Shown here piece after piece: positions 1-5,697 of a DNA stretch of 8,118 nucleotides. The translations under genes were made by a program, and so were the position numbers. This DNA is from CAZUCD01 sp964618855 (GTDB lineage Bacteria > Sumerlaeota > Sumerlaeia > SLMS01 > JANRJK01): positions 1 through 8,118 of the forward strand of contig CAZUCD010000160.1 in assembly GCA_964618855.1 (NCBI GenBank), written 5' to 3'. Below the pieces are notes generated by a model. It was given only the letters and a program-made list of their open reading frames with translations. It was not told the DNA's origin and made no database searches. Position 1 is the first letter of the stretch. The number at the start of each line of letters is the position of its first letter.

Positions 1-1292
1 TTGGAAACACGGTGATCGTGGTGGAGCACGACGAGCAGACGATCCGCTCCTCGGACTACGTGCTGGACCTGGGCCCCGGGGCGGGCAGGCTCGGCGGGGG
101 CCTGGTGGCCCACGGCACCCCGGCACAAATCGAACGCAATCCGTCCAGCCTGACGGGCCGGTTCCTCTCCGGATCGGAGTCCATCGCGGCCCCGGCGGCC
201 CACCGCCCCCGCGGGAAGGGGTCGCTGCGCATTGCGGGCTGCACGCACCACAATCTGCGGGGCGTGACGCTGGAGATACCGCTCGGACTGATGGTGGGCA
301 TCTCCGGGGTGAGCGGCGCGGGGAAGTCCTCGCTGATCATCGAAACACTCCTCCCGATCCTGATGCACCACTGCTACGGCTCGACGGATGCGGCGGGGGC
401 GCACGGGCAGGTGGAGGGGCTGGGGCTGGTGGACAAGGTGATCCACGTGGACCAGGCCCCAATCGGGCGCACGCCTCGGAGCAACCCGGCGACCTACACG
501 AAGTCGTTCGACGTGATCCGCCAGCTTTTCGCGGGCACGGAGGAGGCGCGCATGCGCGGGTTCGGGCCCGGGCGCTTCAGCTTCAACGTGGACGGGGGGC
601 GATGCCCAGACTGCCAGGGCGCGGGTTCGCGCAAGGTCGTGATGAACTTCCTGCCTGATGTCCACGTCGAGTGCGAAACCTGCGGTGGCAGGCGCTACCG
701 GCCCGAGACGCTCGAGGTCCTCTACCGTGGCAGGAACATCGCGCAGGTGCTGGACATGACGATCGAAGACGCATGCACACACTTTGAAGGCGCCCCCCAG
801 ATCAGCCGCATGGTGCAGACCCTGAGGGACGTCGGGCTCGGCTACCTCACGCTGGGGCAGCCGGCGACAACGCTGAGCGGAGGGGAGGCACAGCGCGTCA
901 AGCTCTCCCGCGAGCTCTCCAAGCGCAACACGGGGCGCACCGTCTACATCCTCGACGAGCCGACGACCGGGCTGCACTTCGACGACGTCCGGACGCTGGT
1001 GCGCGTGATGCAAGAGCTCGTGGGCGCGGGCTCGACCGTCGTCGTGATCGAGCACAACCTCGACGTGCTGAAGTCGTGCGACTGGATCATCGACATGGGC
1101 CCGGAGGGTGGGGCGGAAGGGGGCTCGATCGTGGCGCAGGGACCGCCCCCCGTGGTCGCCGCCGACCCGGCGAGCATCACCGGCAGATTCCTCGCACCAC
1201 TCGTTGCGCCCGCGGTCCCGGCGCAGAAGGATCGCCCCAGGCGCAGGGCCGCCAAGACCGACTCCAAGCCATCAAAGGGAACCAGAAAATGA
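1..1292 (+). CDS. uvrA: UvrA, excinuclease ABC subunit A (C-terminal part; start lies outside the window)
   Basis: UvrA is the ATP-dependent damage-sensing subunit of cytoplasmic nucleotide excision repair; it loads UvrB onto lesions. The reading frame is open from the first full codon at nt 3, so the gene begins upstream. About 430 of the family's usual ~940 residues are visible. In order: the H-loop of the first ATPase domain (IVVEHDEQT, His codon at nt 27); LGPGAG and LVAHGTP; the second ATPase with Walker A GVSGAGKSS (nt 306-332); the typical IGRTPRSNPATYT; a zinc module with Cys codons at nt 603, 612, 672 and 681 (C-x2-C-x19-C-x2-C) around MNFLPDV; signature LSGGEAQRVKL (from nt 873); Walker B YILDEPTTGLH (Asp-Glu at nt 954-959); and a final H-loop His at nt 1053. 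The C-terminal ~30 residues are a basic tail. All catalytic motifs visible are intact. The usual second Ser of Walker A (GSGKS) is Ala here. The stop codon overlaps the next start. Confidence 0.97.
   Translation, partial: GNTVIVVEHDEQTIRSSDYVLDLGPGAGRLGGGLVAHGTPAQIERNPSSLTGRFLSGSESIAAPAAHRPRGKGSLRIAGCTHHNLRGVTLEIPLGLMVGISGVSGAGKSSLIIETLLPILMHHCYGSTDAAGAHGQVEGLGLVDKVIHVDQAPIGRTPRSNPATYTKSFDVIRQLFAGTEEARMRGFGPGRFSFNVDGGRCPDCQGAGSRKVVMNFLPDVHVECETCGGRRYRPETLEVLYRGRNIAQVLDMTIEDACTHFEGAPQISRMVQTLRDVGLGYLTLGQPATTLSGGEAQRVKLSRELSKRNTGRTVYILDEPTTGLHFDDVRTLVRVMQELVGAGSTVVVIEHNLDVLKSCDWIIDMGPEGGAEGGSIVAQGPPPVVAADPASITGRFLAPLVAPAVPAQKDRPRRRAAKTDSKPSKGTRK
1274..1280 (+). promoter_or_regulatory. Probable ribosome binding site of the FMN reductase gene
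   Basis: AAAGGGA lies within the last codons of uvrA, 8 nt before the ATG at 1289. It supports internal re-initiation at the ATGA overlap. The match to the anti-Shine-Dalgarno sequence is only partial. Confidence 0.45.
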
Positions 1293-1840
1293 TCGAGATC
1301 ATCTCGGGCACGAACCGCCCAGACTCCAACACCCTCAAGGTCGCCAGGGTCATCAAGGGGCTCTACGACCGTGAAGGGCGGGCGGCTCGCATCCTCGACC
1401 TGCAGGACATGCCGGCCGAAGTGTTTCACCCGTCGGCGTACGCCTCCAAGCCGGCAGCGTTCATCCAACTCTCCGACCGCGTCCTGAACGCCGATGGGCT
1501 GCACGTGATCGTGCCTGAGTACAATGGGTCCTACCCGGGCGTGCTGAAGTACTTCATCGACATGCTGAAGTTCCCGGAGAGCTTCGAGCATCGCAACGTG
1601 GCGTTCACGGGGGTTGCCGCCGGTGTGTGGGGGGCGTTTCGCGCGGTGGAACAGCTCCAGATGGTCTTCGGGTACCGGAATGCCTACGTCATGCCGGAGC
1701 GCGTCTGGCTGCCGAAGATCCACGGCCTTTGGAATGCCGACGGGACGGCAATTGCCGACGAGGCCCATGCGAAAATGCTGACGAACCAGGTGAAGGGGTT
1801 CATACAGTTCATCGACCTGCGCAAAGCAGGGGGCCGTTGA
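1289..1840 (+). CDS. NADPH-dependent FMN reductase family protein (flavodoxin-like fold)
   Basis: This 183-residue protein matches the NADPH-dependent FMN reductase / azoreductase / quinone reductase group (ChrR and ArsH-like relatives), soluble flavoproteins that move electrons from NAD(P)H through FMN to flavins, quinones, azo dyes or metal ions. Visible hallmarks are the N-terminal strand and phosphate-binding loop IIEISGTNRPDSNT-like segment (SGTNRPDSNT at residues 6-15) and the FMN-ring loop PEYNGSYPGVLK (76-87), which is nearly diagnostic of the family. A later Gly/Ala-rich segment, VAAGVWGAFRAVEQL (109-123), sits where the family has its conserved G-rich turn. Length is normal. The ATG overlaps the uvrA stop as ATGA, and AAAGGGA (1274-1280) lies 8 nt upstream, which supports this start over longer in-frame ones inside uvrA. 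Substrate cannot be told from sequence. Translational coupling to uvrA is likely. Confidence 0.92.
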   Translation: MIEIISGTNRPDSNTLKVARVIKGLYDREGRAARILDLQDMPAEVFHPSAYASKPAAFIQLSDRVLNADGLHVIVPEYNGSYPGVLKYFIDMLKFPESFEHRNVAFTGVAAGVWGAFRAVEQLQMVFGYRNAYVMPERVWLPKIHGLWNADGTAIADEAHAKMLTNQVKGFIQFIDLRKAGGR

Positions 1841-1967
1841 GCCTTCCGCGCCGGGAGTGATTTCCCCGCGGGGAATGGAGCCGGTCCGCGACCGCCGTGC
1901 CCGGCCGGGTGGGATGCGTGCCTCCCAGGTGGAGGGCCCATCCGGCGGGCCGGCGGTTTGCGATTCC
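1841..1967. terminator. Convergent intergenic region with GC-rich inverted repeats (possible bidirectional termination)
   Basis: This 127-bp spacer separates two converging genes and holds several inverted repeats. They are TTCCCCGCGGGGAA (1862-1875, perfect 14-nt palindrome), CCCGGCCGGG (1900-1909, perfect), CCTCC-caggt-GGAGG (1921-1935, 5-bp stem) and GGCCC-atccggc-GGGCC (1935-1951, 5-bp stem with 7-nt loop). None is followed by a run of T on either strand, so a classical intrinsic terminator is not shown. Hairpins without a U-tract, or Rho-dependent ending, remain possible. I see no gene here. Confidence 0.35.
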
Positions 1968-4900
1968 CTACGCCGTCGGTTCGGCCTGCGGATTGTGGGT
2001 TGTGGGAGCCCCACCCGGCCGGATGTGGAGCATGCGCCTGAACATGCCCATCAGGTCGTCGAGATAGCTCTGGCACACGGGGATCACGACCAGCGTCAGT
2101 ATTGTCGATGACGTTAGGCCCCCGATGACGGCGACGGCCATGGCCTGCCGCAGTTCAGCCCCCTCACCGAAGCCGAGCGCCAGCGGCAGCAGCCCGAGGA
2201 GCGTCGTCGAGGTCGTCATGAACACCGGGCGGAGGCGCCTGCCGCACCCGACAATGATCGAGGCTCGTCCCTCAAGCCCCTCCTCCGCGCGCACCTGGTT
2301 CACGCAGTCCAGCAGCACGATCGCGTTGTTCACCACGATGCCCCCGAGCATGACGATGCCGATGAACGCCATCACGTTGAGCGACTGCCCCATCACCAGG
2401 AAAAGCAGGACCACGCCGACGAGCGACATGGGGATCGTGAACAGGATGATGAACGGCTGGATGAAGCTCTCGAAGATCGAGGCCATGACCATGTAGACGA
2501 GCGCAATCGAGAGGATGAGCGCGAATCCCAGCTTGCCGAAGGCCTCGGCGCGACGCTCCTCCTCCCCGGTGAACCGGATGGAGTAGCCGCGCGGCTGGCG
2601 CTCGTTGGCGAGCGTCCGGCGCGCCTCCCCTATCGCGTCGGAGAGCCGGACACCGTCGAGGTCGGCGTACACGAGGGCGATGCGCTCCTGGTCCCGGCGG
2701 ACAATCTCGCGCGGGCCCGCCACCTTCTCGAACGTCGCGACCGACTCCAGCGGCACGACCGCACCGTTGGGACTGCGCAGGGTGATTCGCTTGAGCATGT
2801 CCAGCGTCTCCTCCCCGTAGTCCACCTTGACGCGCAGGTCGAGGTCCCCCTCCTCGCGCTTGATCTGGGTGGCGACGGTTCCCTCGATGCGGCGCTTGAG
2901 GGTTTCGCCGATGGTGCGGACGTCGAAGCCGAGTTTGCCGAGTTGGACGCGGTCGAGTTGGATGCGGTACTCGGGCGCGCCGGCGAGGATGTTCGTGCGG
3001 ACGTTGATGATTCCGGGGAGGCCGGTAAGCATGGCCTGGTAGCGGGCGGCCAGCCGCGTCAACTCATCGATTTCCGAGCCCCGGATCTCGAGGACCAGCG
3101 GGGCCCCAGCGTTCCCGAGCACCTCGAGGATGCTCCCCTGCTCGAGCGTGAACTCCGACTTAACCCCCTCGAACCTCTCGAGGGAAGGCTTCACCGCCTC
3201 GACCAGCTTCGTGGAGGAGAATCCGGCGAGCCCCGCGGCGATGGTCGCCGTGGTTGGGTGGTCGCGGCTGTCGAGCGTGATGAAGAAGTCGGCCGTGTTG
3301 GGGCCATTTGGGTCCTGGGTGTCCGCGTTGATGGCGCCCTCGTCCTCGCCGACGCGGACGAAGGTGCGCTGTATCGCGGGGCGATAGGGCTCAAGTGCGG
3401 CGTTGACCGTCTGCGCGATCTCGGCCGTGGCGCGTATCGGGGTTCCGCTGGGGGCAACGATGCGGAGCGCGAGCTGCCGCGCATCCGTGCGGGGAAGGAA
3501 CTCGCGGGGAATGCGCGGGACGAGGGAGAGGCTCCACGCGAAGAGGCCCACCGACGCGGCCAGGACCAGGAGCCGGTACCGGAGGCACTGGTCCAGCAGG
3601 CGGGTGTACCAGTTCCAATGGATCGAGCCGGGGGGCGCCTTGTCGATCATGCTCGCGGGGGGTGTCCCCAGGAACCGCGCCGAGAGCATCGGAATCAGGA
3701 GGAGCGCGACGACGAGCGAGGCCAGAAGCGAATATGTAACCGTCAGGGCCTGCTCGCGGAACAGAAGCGCGGCAATGCCCTTTATGTAGACTATGGGAAG
3801 GAAGACGACGATGGTGGTCAGCGTGGAGGCGATGATGGCGGCGCCGACCTGGCGGGTGCCCTCGCGGGCGGCCTCCATGTTCGATTTACCCTCGTGGCGG
3901 AGGCGGTAGATGTTCTCCAGCACGACGATGGCGTTGTCCACGAGCATGCCCACGCCGAGGGCCAGCCCGCCCAGCGACATGAGGTTCAGCGTCAGGCCCT
4001 GGAAGTACATCGCGTTGAATGTCGCGATGACGCTGATGGGGATCGCCACGGCGATGATGACCGTGGTGCGGAAGTCCTTCAACGCCACCAGAAGGATGAT
4101 GATCGAGAGCACGCCCCCGATCAGGGCGTTCGACTTCACTTCGTCCAGCGCCGAGGTGATGAACTGCGACTGGTCGTTCGAGACGACGATCTCGACGCCC
4201 TCGGGGAGGACTTCCTTCAGGTCGTCGATCTCCTTGCGGATGGACTTGGCAACGTTGACGGTGTTCCCGCGCGCCTCCTGAAAGAACGAGAGCGCGACGG
4301 CGGGCTTGCCATCGAGGAACACGACAGATGTCTCCTCGCGTGGAACCAGACTGACGGTGGCGACATCGCGGAGCAGGATGGGAACATCGCCCGTGCGGGT
4401 CACGACGACGCGCTCGACCTCCCCGATGTCCGTGAACTCGCCCACCGCCTTGAGGAGGTAGCGCCTCGCCCCCTCCTCGACGTACCCGCCCGCCGCGTTG
4501 ACGTTGTCGGCCTGGAGCGCGGAGATGACCTGCTGCACGTCCACGCCGTAGTTGATGAGCTGCGACTCGTCGACGAGGATGCCGAGTTCGCGCTCGACGC
4601 CACCGGCGAGGACAACGCTTGCCACCCCCTCGAGGCGCTCAAACCTTGGGCGCAGGGTGTTCTTGGCGAGCTTCTGGAGGTCGTCGAGAGAGGTGTCCTC
4701 GCGACCCTTGAGCGCGAGGGTCATGACCGGGATGGCGTTCGGGTCGTAGCGCACGACGTTGACCGACTCGATCTCGTCGCTGCGGTCGCGCTGGATGTCC
4801 GAGACGGCCTTCTTTACGTCCAGGAACGCGAAGTCGAGCGGCGTGTCCCAGGAGAACTCCGTGATGACGACGGCGGTGTCCGCGCGGGCGATGCTCTGGA

Positions 4901-5138
4901 CATCCACGACGCCGCGAAGCGTGTACAGGGACCGCTCGAGGGGCTCGCAGATGCGGCGCTCGACCTCGAGGGCGCTGAGGCCCTTCGTGCGGACCGTCGT
5001 GGTGACCTTGGGGGTGCGGATGTCGGGGAAGAGGCTGGTCGGCAGACGCGTCAGCGAGATGTACCCGAGCAGCAGGACGCCAAGGAAGATCATGGTGACC
5101 TTCACGGGGGCGTGGACTGCGAACTTGGACAGGGACAT
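1968..5138 (-). CDS. RND-family efflux transporter, AcrB/HAE-1-like inner-membrane permease
   Basis: This is a complete 1056-residue pump of the resistance-nodulation-division superfamily, the inner-membrane proton-driven component of a tripartite exporter that usually works as a trimer with a periplasmic adaptor and an outer-membrane channel. The layout is standard: TM1 (~11-31), first large periplasmic domain, TM2-TM6 (~334-488), TM7 (~520-540), second periplasmic domain, TM8-TM12 (~868-1022). TM1 is followed by RLPTSLFPDI, typical of the family. TM4 carries GMLVDNAIVVLENI (Asp401-Asn402), where AcrB has two Asp. TM10 carries GIVVNNAIVLLD (Asn937-Asn938), where AcrB has Lys-Asn. This VDN/VNN pattern is one I associate with a broad branch of RND pumps. 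The ATG at 5138 gives the normal N-terminus MSLSKFAVHAPVKV. A 75-residue longer reading frame upstream looks non-coding (Pro/Gly-rich, crossing the divergent gene). No good Shine-Dalgarno sequence is seen. No adaptor, TolC-like or regulator gene lies beside it, so the substrate (drug, lipid or metal) is unknown. Confidence 0.95.
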   Translation of the reverse strand: MSLSKFAVHAPVKVTMIFLGVLLLGYISLTRLPTSLFPDIRTPKVTTTVRTKGLSALEVERRICEPLERSLYTLRGVVDVQSIARADTAVVITEFSWDTPLDFAFLDVKKAVSDIQRDRSDEIESVNVVRYDPNAIPVMTLALKGREDTSLDDLQKLAKNTLRPRFERLEGVASVVLAGGVERELGILVDESQLINYGVDVQQVISALQADNVNAAGGYVEEGARRYLLKAVGEFTDIGEVERVVVTRTGDVPILLRDVATVSLVPREETSVVFLDGKPAVALSFFQEARGNTVNVAKSIRKEIDDLKEVLPEGVEIVVSNDQSQFITSALDEVKSNALIGGVLSIIILLVALKDFRTTVIIAVAIPISVIATFNAMYFQGLTLNLMSLGGLALGVGMLVDNAIVVLENIYRLRHEGKSNMEAAREGTRQVGAAIIASTLTTIVVFLPIVYIKGIAALLFREQALTVTYSLLASLVVALLLIPMLSARFLGTPPASMIDKAPPGSIHWNWYTRLLDQCLRYRLLVLAASVGLFAWSLSLVPRIPREFLPRTDARQLALRIVAPSGTPIRATAEIAQTVNAALEPYRPAIQRTFVRVGEDEGAINADTQDPNGPNTADFFITLDSRDHPTTATIAAGLAGFSSTKLVEAVKPSLERFEGVKSEFTLEQGSILEVLGNAGAPLVLEIRGSEIDELTRLAARYQAMLTGLPGIINVRTNILAGAPEYRIQLDRVQLGKLGFDVRTIGETLKRRIEGTVATQIKREEGDLDLRVKVDYGEETLDMLKRITLRSPNGAVVPLESVATFEKVAGPREIVRRDQERIALVYADLDGVRLSDAIGEARRTLANERQPRGYSIRFTGEEERRAEAFGKLGFALILSIALVYMVMASIFESFIQPFIILFTIPMSLVGVVLLFLVMGQSLNVMAFIGIVMLGGIVVNNAIVLLDCVNQVRAEEGLEGRASIIVGCGRRLRPVFMTTSTTLLGLLPLALGFGEGAELRQAMAVAVIGGLTSSTILTLVVIPVCQSYLDDLMGMFRRMLHIRPGGAPTTHNPQAEPTA

Positions 5139-5270
5139 TGGGCGGGGGGGCGGGCTGCCTGAATGGTGACCGGCGAGGGAGGGTGGTTGGATGCCCGGTG
5201 CGGCGCAACGGTCGAGCGGCGTCTCGCAGGGGTTGACCCCGGGTGGTCCGGGGGGGGAATCAGTGGGGCC
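5139..5270. promoter_or_regulatory. Divergent intergenic region between the RND pump and the small exported protein gene
   Basis: These 132 bp must hold the promoters for both outward-reading units unless they lie inside genes. A TTGACC (5233-5238) could be a plus-strand -35 box, but the sequence 17 nt on (GGAATC) is a poor -10 and lies only about 10 nt from the ATG, so I do not call a promoter. The left half has G-runs (5141-5154) and no recognisable ribosome binding site for the pump on the minus strand. The right half holds the inverted repeats listed separately. Confidence 0.4.
5229..5253. repeat. Overlapping inverted repeats in the divergent region (operator- or hairpin-like)
   Basis: GGGGT-TG-ACCCC (5229-5240) is a 12-bp inverted repeat with 5-bp arms. 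Its right arm is shared with a second element, CCCCGG-gtggt-CCGGGG (5237-5253), a 6-bp stem with a 5-nt loop ending 17 nt before the ATG at 5271. The shared arm means the two cannot fold at the same time. This arrangement could be a protein-binding operator for one or both divergent genes or a leader hairpin. In DNA this G-rich, short palindromes also occur by chance. Confidence 0.3.
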
Positions 5271-5669
5271 ATGCGACCCGTACACCGGCTCTCCATACGC
5301 GCGGCGGCCCTCCTCCTTCTCGCGCTCGGCACGATTTCCTGCGCACGGGCGGACAAGTGCCATGTCGAGGAGCCGCGCTACCAGCGCATGCGGCTGCTGT
5401 TCGAGCGCACGGGAAGCTTCCAGCGCGTCGCGGACGCGATGAAGGACGAAAAGTGGCCGCGCTGCGAACGCAATGAGTTTGCCTACCGCCTGCGCAAGGA
5501 CCTGTTCCTGAACCCCGAGGACTTCGAGTACGTGCCCGTCGGCAAGGAGCCCACCTTCGCCGACCGGTCATGGTACATGGAACTCCACGACGAGATCGGC
5601 GGCGGCGTGGACAAGAAGAGCCGCGACCTCCTCCGGGACAAGACGGACAAGGACCTGATCGGGCGGTAG
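5271..5669 (+). CDS. Small exported protein of unknown function, possible lipoprotein, heading the resB-ccsA operon
   Basis: I do not recognise this 132-residue protein. The N-terminus MRPVHRLSIR then AAALLLLALG is a clear export signal: basic start and hydrophobic core. It is followed either by TISC (Cys24, an imperfect lipobox with Thr at -3) or by a signal-peptidase-I-like ARA|D (after Ala27). The mature part is ~105 residues, highly charged, with Cys30 and Cys65, no CxxC and no canonical CxxCH. Residues ~37-80 (LLFERTGSFQRVADAM, then NEFAYRLRKDLFL) loosely recall a Fis-type helix-turn-helix, which would be odd in an exported protein. The end is rich in Lys/Asp. The ATG at 5271 is preferred because it places the signal correctly; a longer frame from 5163 adds 36 unlikely residues. 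The upstream ribosome site is weak (G-run at 5250-5257, GTGGGG at 5263-5268). Only 28 bp separate it from resB, so it probably shares a transcript with the heme-delivery genes. Confidence 0.8.
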   Translation: MRPVHRLSIRAAALLLLALGTISCARADKCHVEEPRYQRMRLLFERTGSFQRVADAMKDEKWPRCERNEFAYRLRKDLFLNPEDFEYVPVGKEPTFADRSWYMELHDEIGGGVDKKSRDLLRDKTDKDLIGR

Positions 5670-5697
5670 GGGGCGCCGGATACGGCAGGCTGGATGC

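Noticed and set aside
1862..1875. TTCCCCGCGGGGAA as an intrinsic terminator
   Set aside because: It is a perfect palindrome with little room for a loop and is not followed by T residues on either strand. It is kept only as part of the intergenic description.
944..2014. A 356-codon minus-strand frame across the end of uvrA, the FMN reductase and the 3' end of the RND gene
   Set aside because: It runs opposite two well-supported genes and has low-complexity Arg/Pro-rich ends and no recognisable domain.
2943..5162. A 739-codon open frame on the plus strand opposite the RND gene
   Set aside because: Its product is a long Asp/Glu/Arg/Gly/His-rich string with no family motifs. It is the mirror of GC-rich codon use in the real RND gene, whose reading frame shows complete RND architecture.
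5233..5261. A sigma-70 promoter (TTGACC ... GGAATC) for the small-protein operon
   Set aside because: The -10 match is poor and would put the transcript start almost on the start codon. TTGACC is also part of the inverted repeat.
5138..5363. A 75-residue N-terminal extension of the RND pump
   Set aside because: The sequence is Pro/Gly-rich with no relation to RND N-termini. It crosses the start of the divergent gene, while the ATG at 5138 gives the normal family start.
5340..5363. A variant heme-binding motif (C-x5-C-H, Cys24 to Cys30-His31) in the small exported protein
   Set aside because: Cys24 is at the signal/lipobox position and would be lipidated or removed. The spacing is not an established c-type heme motif, and only the neighbouring genes suggested it.
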